Source of the DNA: JABMNT01 sp048262255
GTDB taxonomy: Bacteria; Pseudomonadota; Alphaproteobacteria; Rhodospirillales; Casp-alpha2
Length of the DNA: 64,000 nt
Assembly (NCBI GenBank): GCA_048262255.1
Contig: JBLXFH010000002.1
Span: forward strand, 868,001-932,000
Direction: 5' to 3'
Made by a program: the position numbers and the translations under genes. Positions 42,083 to 50,323 of this stretch are shown piece by piece. The stretch's first letter is position 1. Each line of letters begins with the position of its first letter. The notes below the pieces were generated by a model that was not told where the DNA came from, searched no databases, and saw only the letters and a list, made by a program, of their open reading frames with translations.

Positions 42083-43710
42083 GTGAGTTCCTTTGCCCGA
42101 TCGCGGAGCACAAATTTCTGGATTTTTCCCGTTGACGTTTTGGGCAAGGGCCCGAAAACCACCGTTCGCGGCACCTTAAACCGGGCCAGATGTTCCCGGC
42201 AATAGTCGATCACATCCTCTTTTGTTACAGGTACCGCATCGGATTTCAGATCAATGAAGGCACAGGCTGTCTCTCCCCATTTGTCATCGGGCCGCGCAAC
42301 CACCGCGGCTTCCAGAATAGCGGGGTGTTTATAAAGCGCCTCTTCAACTTCCAGCGAAGAAATATTTTCGCCCCCGGAAATGATGACATCCTTTGAGCGA
42401 TCCTTGATTTCCACATAACCATCGGTATGCAAAACCGCGATGTCGCCCGTATGGTACCAGCCCCCTTTGAAAGCTTTCGCTGTTGCTTCCGGGTTTTTCA
42501 GATACCCCTTCATCACCGTGTTTCCGCGCAGCATGATTTCCCCCATGGTTTTCCCATCGGCGGGAACGCTTGTCAGGGTATCGGGGTTCATGACCGCTTG
42601 CTCGAACAGGGTTGGATAACGCACCCCCTGACGCGCCATCAGAGCGGCTTTTTCATCCAGATGCAGATGACCCCAATCGTCCTGCCAGGCGCAGACGGTG
42701 GAGGGGCCATAACATTCCGTCAGTCCATAGAGGTGCGTCACATTAAACCCCATGGTTTCCATAGAAGCGATAATCGCGCTGGGCGGCGCAGCACCTCCGG
42801 TAGCGACCTCGACAGTTTGTGGAAATTCGGTTTTGTCCACCGCTGGCGCATGCACCAGCATATTCAGGACAATCGGTGCGCCACACATATGAGTAACGCT
42901 ATGGGTTGTGATCTTTGCGAAAATCTCCGCCGGGATCACATTGCGCTGGCAAACATGGGTGCCAGCCACAGCTGTCACCGCCCATGTAAAACACCAGCCG
43001 TTGCAGTGAAACATCGGCAGCGTCCAAAGATAGACGCTGTTGCGGTTAAGCCCAAACGACAGGATATCGCCCATGGCGTTCAGAAAGGCCCCCCGGTGAT
43101 GATAGACAACGCCTTTCGGCTGGCCGGTTGTGCCCGACGTGTAATTAAGTGAAATCGCCTGCCATTCGTCTACCGGCATGGACCAGACATAAGCTGCATC
43201 GCCCGTTTCCAGAAAAGCCTCATAATCCATTTTGCCGATCAGGTCGCCCCCCAAAGCTAACGGGTCATCAATATCGATCACAAGGATGTCCTGCTCAACA
43301 CCTGCCAAGGCCTTCCGGATCACAGCGGAAAACTCACGATCCGTGACCAACACGCGGGTTTCCGCATGGTTCAGAATCCCGGTGATGGTTTCCGCATCAA
43401 GACGGTAATTCAATGCATTCAGGACGGCCCCCGCCATGGGCACGCCATAATGCGCTTCCAGCAGGGCCGGGCCATTGGGCGACATGACGGACACCGTATC
43501 GCCAACTCCAATACCCCGCTGAGCCAGAGCCGAGGCCAGTTGAGTACAGCGATTGCGGAATTGCCGGTAGCTATAGGTTAGGTCGCCATGCACAACAGCC
43601 GCTTTGTCAGGGTAAACCGAGGCCGCCCAGTCCAGATAGCTGAGCGGTGTTTGCGGCTGAAAGTTCGCCTGGTTTTTCTCCAGACCCTGCTGATAGATGT
43701 TTGTGACCAA
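42079..43710 (-). CDS. AMP-forming acyl-CoA synthetase (LvaE-like)
   Basis: A 543-aa ANL-superfamily ligase. Motifs in order: the ATP loop YTSGTTGQPKGV, MFHCNGWCFTW, GATPPS-type GGAAPPSAI, YGLTECYGP, YHTGDIAVLHTDGYVEIKDRSKDVIISGGENIS and the C-terminal catalytic Lys529 in KTSTGKIQK. MFHCNGW is frequent in medium-chain and aryl acid ligases. It activates a carboxylic acid as its CoA thioester, the entry step of this operon. It is the first gene of the series LvaE-, D-, C-, A-, B-like. Confidence 0.9.
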   Translation of the reverse strand: MVTNIYQQGLEKNQANFQPQTPLSYLDWAASVYPDKAAVVHGDLTYSYRQFRNRCTQLASALAQRGIGVGDTVSVMSPNGPALLEAHYGVPMAGAVLNALNYRLDAETITGILNHAETRVLVTDREFSAVIRKALAGVEQDILVIDIDDPLALGGDLIGKMDYEAFLETGDAAYVWSMPVDEWQAISLNYTSGTTGQPKGVVYHHRGAFLNAMGDILSFGLNRNSVYLWTLPMFHCNGWCFTWAVTAVAGTHVCQRNVIPAEIFAKITTHSVTHMCGAPIVLNMLVHAPAVDKTEFPQTVEVATGGAAPPSAIIASMETMGFNVTHLYGLTECYGPSTVCAWQDDWGHLHLDEKAALMARQGVRYPTLFEQAVMNPDTLTSVPADGKTMGEIMLRGNTVMKGYLKNPEATAKAFKGGWYHTGDIAVLHTDGYVEIKDRSKDVIISGGENISSLEVEEALYKHPAILEAAVVARPDDKWGETACAFIDLKSDAVPVTKEDVIDYCREHLARFKVPRTVVFGPLPKTSTGKIQKFVLRDRAKELT

Positions 43711-43738
43711 AACGGCCCGCCTCCCTGATTCAACGCGC

Positions 43739-43779
43739 CCGGCTTTTTGCCGGTTTCTGCATTAGGGATTTTGCAGAAA
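43739..43779. promoter_or_regulatory. Two inverted repeats upstream of the acyl-CoA synthetase gene
   Basis: CCGGC-TTTTT-GCCGG (43739-43753) is directly followed by TTTCTGCA (43754-43761) and TGCAGAAA (43772-43779), an 8-bp perfect inverted repeat with a 10-nt spacer. They lie 30-70 bp upstream of the operon's first start codon. Operator or cysH transcript end are both possible; there is no T-tract after either stem on the minus strand. Confidence 0.35.
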
Positions 43780-43837
43780 GAAGTCTGTCAGGCCAATGGT
43801 TTTATGTGTAATGCCGACAAATCATTATTTATCCCGT

Positions 43838-44578
43838 TCAGCCACAACCCGCCGCTCTTGGTGCATTGACGGGAGCCGCCCGCCGTACCGGACCTGTGGG
43901 TGACATATGGATACCGCATTCGGTCTTTGCTTGGCCCCGCCAGCGCCCGGCTCTCGGGTCTTCATCTGGAGCTACCCGGTCCGTGCACGGCATACAACCA
44001 ATGGACGGGTAGCCTTGCGAAACCAAAGGATGAGCGGGCAGATCATGGGCTTTGAAATAGGCCTCGATCTCGGCCTTCGTCCAGCCAATGAGCGGGTTCA
44101 CCTTGACCCGGCCATCAGCCAGCTCAAAATACGGCACACCGGCGCGTTCGGCGCTCTGATACTGCTTGCGTCCAGTGATCCAGGCATCAAACCCTTCCAG
44201 CGCGCGTTGCAACGGCAGAACTTTCCGAAAATAGCAGCAACGCGTCGGTTCCGATGCCCACAACACCCCATTCGGGTCGAGAGCGGTCTCGTTCTCTGGC
44301 AAAGGCGTAATGGTCCGGACATCTGTTAGCCCGAACCGCTCGACGAGCTGATTGCGGTATTTTTTGGTTTCGCCGAACAGTTTCCCCGTATCCAGAAACA
44401 GCACCGGCGTCGACGGGTCAATTTCCGAAACCATATGCAACAGGATGGCTGCCTCCGCCCCAAACGACGAGACCAGAGCAATGCGCCCGGGAAACTCGGT
44501 CTTGATGGTATGGGTGAGCAAATCCTGCGCTGGCAAGGCACCATACTGCTCGGAAAGTTGGGATATTACGTCTGTCAC
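43838..44578 (-). CDS. cysH: Phosphoadenylyl-/adenylyl-sulfate reductase
   Basis: Assimilatory reduction of APS or PAPS to sulfite. Motifs: LVSSFGAEAAILLHMV (PP-loop), LDTGKLFGET, and RCCYFRK with GCMPCT, which together give the four cysteines of the [4Fe-4S] cluster of APS-type reductases. The catalytic-Cys motif ECGIHMS lies near the C-terminus. The Cys pairs point to an APS-using enzyme. The GTG at 44578 with GAGGG upstream gives 246 aa, a usual length; a TTG at 44638 would add 20 residues but falls inside an AT-rich hairpin region. The C-terminal tail after CGIH (to AAGCG) is slightly longer than common. Confidence 0.88.
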   Translation of the reverse strand: MTDVISQLSEQYGALPAQDLLTHTIKTEFPGRIALVSSFGAEAAILLHMVSEIDPSTPVLFLDTGKLFGETKKYRNQLVERFGLTDVRTITPLPENETALDPNGVLWASEPTRCCYFRKVLPLQRALEGFDAWITGRKQYQSAERAGVPYFELADGRVKVNPLIGWTKAEIEAYFKAHDLPAHPLVSQGYPSIGCMPCTDRVAPDEDPRAGRWRGQAKTECGIHMSPTGPVRRAAPVNAPRAAGCG

Positions 44579-44633
44579 TTGGCCCTCACGTATTGCTAAT
44601 GGCCGAATGATTCCATAATCAGGCGCGAGGATC

Positions 44634-44750
44634 AACAATTAACTTATAAAAATTGTTGTTTATTTTTTATATACATTTTTATTTTGTAATATTTAAATTC
44701 AGAGCATAGCGCTCACAGATTTTAGTTTTCAGAGTTGATGGATGTTGCCT
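44634..44750. other. AT-rich spacer with hairpin upstream of cysH
   Basis: AACAATT (44634-44640) and AATTGTT (44651-44657) form a 7-bp inverted repeat with a 10-nt loop; a strongly T-rich stretch follows to about 44700. The base composition is well below the surroundings. It is probably the cysH promoter region. Nothing else is recognisable. Confidence 0.35.
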
Positions 44751-45347
44751 TTATACGGCGTCCCGCCCCAGCAGGGCCTGACGGAAGCGCGTTTTGAGAT
44801 AGACGCCATCCTTAGGCGGCAAGGCGAAGTCCAGCTTTTCGGCGCGCACTTTAATGCAGGCAAACTGCAAGCCGGGTCCCGTCCGCAGCGATGGTAGAGC
44901 ATCTGTCAGTTCCGGCTCAGATTGAACGGTCAGGACATTGGCAATGCCGCAGCCTTTGGCAATCAGGCTCAAATCGGCAACCGATTCCGTATGAGTGGAC
45001 TGCATGCCTGTTTCACCATAATGCTCGTTATCAAAGACACAAATCGACAGATTGTCTGGCATTTGTTTTGCCGCCGTCGCCAAGCTGCCAACCCCCATGA
45101 GCATTTCACCATCACCGGTAATAACCATTACGCGGCGGTTGGGCTGGGCCAGCGCCAGACCAAGGCCAATCGTTACGGCGCCGCCCATCGCCCCCCACAA
45201 AGGGAAGGACAGATCGTGATCACCAGCCGCCGTGATGTCCCAGGCGGTGGAGCCGAGACCGGCGATGACCAGCATGTCGCCCCGGTCTTCGAGCAGTTGA
45301 GCTACCACTTCGCGGCGGCGCAATGGATATGTTGTCGCTGTTGCCAT
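44751..45347 (-). CDS. ThDP-dependent decarboxylase, beta subunit (sulfopyruvate decarboxylase ComE-like)
   Basis: A 198-aa PP-domain subunit. The ThDP-Mg motif is TGDGEMLMGVGSLATAAK, ending about 26 residues later in FDNEHYGETGMQ. A split two-subunit layout of this size is that of sulfopyruvate decarboxylase ComDE, which forms sulfoacetaldehyde from sulfopyruvate, and of some phosphonopyruvate decarboxylases. With xsc present in this window, sulfopyruvate is the favoured substrate. It begins 9 bp after the alpha subunit gene. Confidence 0.78.
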   Translation of the reverse strand: MATATTYPLRRREVVAQLLEDRGDMLVIAGLGSTAWDITAAGDHDLSFPLWGAMGGAVTIGLGLALAQPNRRVMVITGDGEMLMGVGSLATAAKQMPDNLSICVFDNEHYGETGMQSTHTESVADLSLIAKGCGIANVLTVQSEPELTDALPSLRTGPGLQFACIKVRAEKLDFALPPKDGVYLKTRFRQALLGRDAV

Positions 45348-45356
45348 GATCGGCTC

Positions 45357-45866
45357 CTATTTCCCGAATGTTTTGACTGGGGTCAGTTTCTGATGAAGCA
45401 GCAAGGCCGACATCTGCCCACCAACAAAGGCGTGATTGAGCGTCGTCTCTGCCAAGGCCGCCACATCCTCTGGGTCGCTTGCCGTCATCACCGAAAAACC
45501 GGCGGTTTTCAAGGCTGGCTCCGTTGTCGATCCCATGGGGATTTGCCACGGGTTAAATTCCCGCCACTGGCCGCGCATGGTGACAAACACCGGCAATGGA
45601 AACTGGCAGGTTTGAGCCAACGAAAACATATTAATACAATTGCCAACACCGGAGGACTGCATCAGCAAGGCTCCGCGCTCGCCCCCCAACCAGGCCCCGG
45701 CCAGCAGGCTGACGCCTTCTTCTTCCGTGGTCAGGGACACGGCTTTCATATCGTTGTCTTCGATGCAGGCCTGAATTAAATTCGCATGACCGGCATCGGG
45801 CACATAGGCCACCTGCCGGATATTTGCATCCTTAAACGCCGCAAAAATTACGCGCCACCAATCCAT
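45357..45866 (-). CDS. ThDP-dependent decarboxylase, alpha subunit (sulfopyruvate decarboxylase ComD-like)
   Basis: A 169-aa PYR-domain subunit. VAYVPDAGHANLIQACIE and the segment VSLTTEEEGVSLLAGAWLGGERGALLMQSSGVGNCINMFSLA carry the ThDP-activating Glu and closely follow the ComD pattern. PVFVTMRGQWREFNPWQIPMGSTTEPAL also fits. Together with the downstream beta subunit it forms a full active site at the interface. The pair lies divergent from the gamma-glutamyltransferase gene across a 156-bp gap. Confidence 0.78.
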   Translation of the reverse strand: MDWWRVIFAAFKDANIRQVAYVPDAGHANLIQACIEDNDMKAVSLTTEEEGVSLLAGAWLGGERGALLMQSSGVGNCINMFSLAQTCQFPLPVFVTMRGQWREFNPWQIPMGSTTEPALKTAGFSVMTASDPEDVAALAETTLNHAFVGGQMSALLLHQKLTPVKTFGK

Positions 45867-46022
45867 TCTGTTTCCTCCCCAATTTCACGCAAGTTTTATG
45901 CGCGCGTGTCTTGTTTTGCTCTACTGGTATGACATATTGCAATTTCATTTTTGACCTTATGCTTGGGTTAATCCAGCAAATACCGGATCAGAACGACAAG
46001 TTTTCTCGAGGAGATATCGACA

Positions 46023-47618
46023 GTGCGCAATCTTGAACTACCCGGACGTTCCGTTGTCCGTTCCCGCAACGCCATGGTTGCCACTTCGCACATGATGGCG
46101 TCAATGACCGCCATCGAAATCCTCAAAAAAGGCGGGAACGCCATGGATGCGGCGATCGCCGCCTGCGCCGTTCAATGCGTGGTCGAACCGGAATCAACGG
46201 GCATCGGCGGCGATACGTTTTGTCTCTATTCACCGAAAGGCACCGCAACCCCCATCGCCTTCAATGGCTCCAGCCATGCACCGCAAGCGGCCACCGTTGA
46301 ATGGTATCAGGCCCAGGGCATAACCACGATTGAACGTCAATCCCCCCATGCGGCATTGATCCCCGGTGCCATCGATGCCTGGCACCAGTTGCTGCGAGAT
46401 CATGGCACCATGGAACTGGGAGAAATTTTGGCTCCGGCTATTGATCTGGCGAAAAACGGTTACGCCATCACCGAGCGCGTCAGCACCGACTGGCATTCAC
46501 AGTTTGACCTGCTGAATAACGACGCCAACGCGCGCAAACGCTTTCTGCCCGATGGTCGGGCGTTGAAGCCCGGCGAGGTGCATCACCAGCCGGAACTGGC
46601 GAAAACCCTCGAAAAAGTTGCCGCCCATGGTCGCGACGCCTTTTATACAGGCGCGGTTGCCGAAGATATGGTCGAATATCTGCAAAGCTTAGGCGGTCTG
46701 CATACGCTTGAAGACTTTGCCGCAACACAGGGTATTTACGTCGACCCCATAAAAACAAATTTCCGGGGTTATGATGTTTATGAATGTCCGCCCAATGGTT
46801 CCGGTATTACAGCCCTTTTGATGCTTAATATCATGTCCGGATATGGGCCCGACCACGCCGCTGCCCATTCGGTGGAACGCCTGCATCTGGAAATCGAAGC
46901 CAGCCGCCTCGCCTATCAGGACCGCAACGCATTTGTTGCCGATCCTTCACAGGCCGCCGTTCCCGTTACAGAAATATTGTCGAAAGCCCATGCCGATGAA
47001 CTGCGGGCAATGATTAATCCGAACCAGCGGATGACGGATTTACCACCTGTAACCATCCCCAAACACGAAGACACCGTTTACATCAGCGTTGTCGACAAGG
47101 ACCGCAACTGCTGCAGCTTTATCAATTCCGTATTCAGCAATTTTGGCAGCGGTCAGTTGGCGCCCAAATCGGGCGTTATGTTCAACAACCGGGGCCAGGG
47201 ATTTGTCATCGACCCGGATCACCCCAACTGCATCGCACCGGGCAAGCGTCCCATGCATACGATCATTCCGGGCATGCTGTCGAAAGATGGACGCGCCGTC
47301 ATGCCGTTTGGGGTTATGGGAGGGCATTATCAGTCCCACGGACACATGCAGTTCCTGACGCGGATGATTGATTTTGAAGACAACATTCAAGAATCCCAGG
47401 ACCGCCCACGCCTGTTCCCGGTTCCCGGCACAGACAAGGTGGAGTTTGAAAGCGGCTTTAGCGAAGAAACGCGGGCCGGGCTACAAGCGCTTGGCCATAA
47501 TCTGGTTGCCCCACCAAAACCGGTTGGCGGATCGCAGGGAATTTGGATCGATTGGGAACAGGGGACGCTTGCCGGTGGCTCCGATCCCCGCAAGGATGGC
47601 GGAGCCATCGGCTACTAA
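46023..47618 (+). CDS. Gamma-glutamyltransferase family protein (cytoplasmic)
   Basis: A 531-aa Ntn-hydrolase. It starts at the GTG 46023 with GAGGAG 9 bases upstream. RSRNAMVATSHMMASMTAIEILKKGGNAMDAAIAACAVQCVVEPESTGIGGDTF is the GGT N-terminal core. The self-processing nucleophile is Thr351 in EDTVYISVVDKDRNCCSFINSVFSNFGSG. GGHYQSHGHMQFLTRMID and GSDPRKDGGAIGY end the protein. No signal peptide is present, unlike periplasmic glutathione-degrading GGTs. It may therefore hydrolyse a gamma-glutamyl conjugate inside the cell, as in gamma-glutamylated amine or sulfonate pathways (inference). Confidence 0.87.
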   Translation: MRNLELPGRSVVRSRNAMVATSHMMASMTAIEILKKGGNAMDAAIAACAVQCVVEPESTGIGGDTFCLYSPKGTATPIAFNGSSHAPQAATVEWYQAQGITTIERQSPHAALIPGAIDAWHQLLRDHGTMELGEILAPAIDLAKNGYAITERVSTDWHSQFDLLNNDANARKRFLPDGRALKPGEVHHQPELAKTLEKVAAHGRDAFYTGAVAEDMVEYLQSLGGLHTLEDFAATQGIYVDPIKTNFRGYDVYECPPNGSGITALLMLNIMSGYGPDHAAAHSVERLHLEIEASRLAYQDRNAFVADPSQAAVPVTEILSKAHADELRAMINPNQRMTDLPPVTIPKHEDTVYISVVDKDRNCCSFINSVFSNFGSGQLAPKSGVMFNNRGQGFVIDPDHPNCIAPGKRPMHTIIPGMLSKDGRAVMPFGVMGGHYQSHGHMQFLTRMIDFEDNIQESQDRPRLFPVPGTDKVEFESGFSEETRAGLQALGHNLVAPPKPVGGSQGIWIDWEQGTLAGGSDPRKDGGAIGY

Positions 47619-47622
47619 AAGC

Positions 47623-48486
47623 TCAATGCGTTAATAAAACCGGCATGTCGGCATGTTCAATAACATATTGCGTAACGCCTCCGAACACCATTTCGCGGTG
47701 ACGGTTATGCCCGAAAGCTCCCATAACCAGCAAATCGGCACCGGCTTCTTTTACTTGCGCCAACAACGGGGCTCCGATGTCATGGCCGGTCGAATTGAAA
47801 GTGCGGACATCGGGTTCGATGTTATGCCAACGCAAATGATCGGCAAGGTCGTTTGCGCTTAAGGGCAATGCATCACCCGTCTCTGCCGATAGAATTGTGA
47901 CTTTATCGGCCGCGTTGAGCAGCGGCATCGCCAGAGTGATGGCCCGTGCTGATTCGGCACTGGCGTTCCAGGCAATGGCGATATGGCTGCCGACACTTGC
48001 CGCCGGTTTGGCCGGTGCCATAAGGACCAGTTTACCGGTTTCGAGCAATGCGGATTGTAGAGTATTGACGCCCAGACGGGTTTCCTGATCGGGTTTTGGA
48101 ACCGCAATCATATCAGCCAAACGTCCGCGCAGAGCGACAACGGTAGCCTGTTTACCGGTCACTTCCCGCCACGATGCAGTAACCTGATTCCCCGGCGACG
48201 GTGGTTTTTCGAGAACCAGCAGGTTTTTGCTGGCGCAATAATCGTTAAACAAGGCCCGGAAGCGCGCTTCTTCATCGGCCGCATTTTCCTTGGCCGATTC
48301 CAGAATGGTTGCCTTCATACCCGCAGATATCAATGTTCCGTAGGGCAAATACTCTTCCGGTTTGGCCCGCGCATGAACAGCTTCTATATGTGCGCCGAAC
48401 CGAGATGACAGGGCATAAGCACAATCAAGCACAGCCTCGCCTTTTCCATCACCCCGTATAGGAACCAGTATCGTCTTGATAGCCAT
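47623..48486 (-). CDS. Universal stress protein, tandem UspA domains
   Basis: A 287-aa protein with two Usp modules. The first (1-150) begins MAIKTILVPIRGDGKGEAVLDCAYAL. The second (from about 160) has HIAIAWNASAESARAITLAMPLL and ends with LVMGAFGHNRHREMVFGGVTQYVIEHADMPVLLTH, the G-x-x-G-x-x-R-x-x-x-G-S/G-V ATP-type loop. It follows fhs by 63 bp on the same strand and may be read through from the oxalate operon. GGGGAGG precedes the ATG. Confidence 0.87.
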   Translation of the reverse strand: MAIKTILVPIRGDGKGEAVLDCAYALSSRFGAHIEAVHARAKPEEYLPYGTLISAGMKATILESAKENAADEEARFRALFNDYCASKNLLVLEKPPSPGNQVTASWREVTGKQATVVALRGRLADMIAVPKPDQETRLGVNTLQSALLETGKLVLMAPAKPAASVGSHIAIAWNASAESARAITLAMPLLNAADKVTILSAETGDALPLSANDLADHLRWHNIEPDVRTFNSTGHDIGAPLLAQVKEAGADLLVMGAFGHNRHREMVFGGVTQYVIEHADMPVLLTH

Positions 48487-48549
48487 TATCGCCTCCCCCT
48501 CGAGGGGCCGGGATGTTGACCCGGCCCCGCTATGGTACTGATGATTGAA

Positions 48550-50220
48550 CTAGAACAGACCTTCGACCTGACCGTCCTTGTTCAACGTTATGGAATCCGC
48601 CGAAGGAATTCGGGGCAGACCCGGCATGGTCATAATTTCCCCTGTCACAGCCACGATAAACTCGGCACCTGCAGACAAGCGAACTTCACGCACATTGATT
48701 GAATGTCCGCTCGGTGCGCCTTTCGCATTCGGATCAGTTGAGAAGCTGTATTGGGTTTTCGCCATACAAATGGGGAACTTTCCAAAGCCGTTTTTCTCGA
48801 AATCCTTGAGCATATTCAATGCCTTGCCATCTATGGTCACTTCTTTTGCGCCATAAAGTTTTTTGGCAATCGTCTCGATTTTTTCGAGCAGTGGCATATT
48901 GTCCGGATAAAGGGTTTTGAACTTCGACTTCTTGTCGCACAATTTGACGACATGCTTGGCCAGTTCTTCCGTGCCTTTTGAACCATCCGCCCAATGGGAA
49001 GCAACGATGGCTTCCGCACCCAGTTTCTTCGCCGTATCACGGACCATTTTCAGTTCCTTGGCCGTATCTGCCGAAAACTGGTTGATGGCAACAACAACCG
49101 GAACGCCAAAGGATTTTACGTTCTTGATATGACGCGCCAGATTTGCGCAACCTTCCTGAACCGCTTTGACGTTTTCTTTGCCCAGGTCATCCTTGGCAAC
49201 ACCGCCGTGCATTTTCAACGCACGAACTGTTGCAACGATAACCGTTGCAGACGGCGTCAGGCCTGCCTTGCGGCATTTGATATCAAAGAACTTCTCGGCA
49301 CCCAGATCGGCACCGAAACCCGCTTCCGTAACCACATAATCAGCCAGTTTAAGAGCTGTTTTTGTCGCCATGACCGAGTTGCAACCATGCGCAATATTGG
49401 CAAACGGGCCGCCATGAATGAAGGCCGGGTTGTTTTCCAGCGTCTGCACTAGGTTCGGCATCAAAGCATCTTTTAGAAGCACCGAAATGGGGCCATCGGC
49501 TTTCAGTTCTTTGGCCCGGATCGGCGTCCGCTCGCGTGTGTAACCGATGACAATATTGCCAACCCGTTTCGTCAAATCTTTAAGGTCCGTCGCCAGGCAG
49601 AAAATCGCCATGATTTCCGACGCCACCGTAATGTCAAATCCATCTTCCCGCGGGAAGCCGTTAGCCACCCCACCCAGATTGCAATTGATTTGGCGCAACG
49701 CCCGGTCGTTCATATCGACAACCCGTTTCCAGGAAATCCGGCGTGCATCGATTTGCAGTTTGTTACCCCAGTAAATGTGGTTGTCGATCAGGGCCGACAG
49801 CAAATTATGGGCAATACCAATAGCGTGAAAATCACCAGTGAAATGCAGATTGATGTCTTCCATGGGCACAACCTGAGCATAACCACCGCCAGCAGCGCCG
49901 CCCTTCATACCAAAGCAGGGCCCCAGTGAGGGCTCGCGAATGCAGATTGTCGCTTTTTTACCAATCTTATTGAGACCATCGCCCAAACCAACTGTCGTTG
50001 TTGTTTTGCCTTCCCCGGCTGGGGTCGGGGTAATGGCAGTCACCAAAATCAGTTTTCCATCCTGTTTACGACTTTGCTTTTTGATGAAGTCATAAGACAG
50101 TTTGGCTTTGTCGGGTCCGTACTGCAGAAGCGCGTCTGCTGGGATATCCAGCTTTTGTGCAATTTCCCCAATGGGGCGCATTTTGGCTTCGCGGGCTATT
50201 TCAATATCGCTTTTAGGCAT
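48550..50220 (-). CDS. fhs: Formate-tetrahydrofolate ligase
   Basis: ATP-dependent formation of 10-formyl-THF from formate. The ATG at 50220 (GGAG 7 bases upstream) gives 556 aa, the standard length. The P-loop is TPAGEGKTT at 66-74, followed by TVGLGDGLNKIGKKATICIREPSLGPCFGMKGGAAGGGYAQVVPMEDINLHFTGD, and PNLVQTLENNPAFIHGGPFANIAHGCNS, both signatures. The C-terminal part has ETGEIMTMPGLPR-like GEIMTMPGLPRIPSA. In this cluster it captures formate set free by oxalate breakdown into the folate C1 pool. Confidence 0.96.
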   Translation of the reverse strand: MPKSDIEIAREAKMRPIGEIAQKLDIPADALLQYGPDKAKLSYDFIKKQSRKQDGKLILVTAITPTPAGEGKTTTTVGLGDGLNKIGKKATICIREPSLGPCFGMKGGAAGGGYAQVVPMEDINLHFTGDFHAIGIAHNLLSALIDNHIYWGNKLQIDARRISWKRVVDMNDRALRQINCNLGGVANGFPREDGFDITVASEIMAIFCLATDLKDLTKRVGNIVIGYTRERTPIRAKELKADGPISVLLKDALMPNLVQTLENNPAFIHGGPFANIAHGCNSVMATKTALKLADYVVTEAGFGADLGAEKFFDIKCRKAGLTPSATVIVATVRALKMHGGVAKDDLGKENVKAVQEGCANLARHIKNVKSFGVPVVVAINQFSADTAKELKMVRDTAKKLGAEAIVASHWADGSKGTEELAKHVVKLCDKKSKFKTLYPDNMPLLEKIETIAKKLYGAKEVTIDGKALNMLKDFEKNGFGKFPICMAKTQYSFSTDPNAKGAPSGHSINVREVRLSAGAEFIVAVTGEIMTMPGLPRIPSADSITLNKDGQVEGLF

Positions 50221-50323
50221 GGTGTTCTCCGTTATATGCACCGAGCTATTTCAATTCAGGATCTTCAGGACCCCGTCTAACTCATGAGTGTCTGCTTCTT
50301 ATTAGGGTCGTTTAGACCAGTCC

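Noticed and set aside
44639..44750. AT-rich island as a possible attachment site or horizontally acquired fragment
   Set aside because: Only 112 bp, no repeats or integrase nearby; a cysH promoter region is a simpler explanation.
45867..46022. TATGACATA near-palindrome between the ComDE-like and gamma-glutamyltransferase genes
   Set aside because: Only 9 bp, and it neither extends nor matches the GntR operator found before the oxalate operon.
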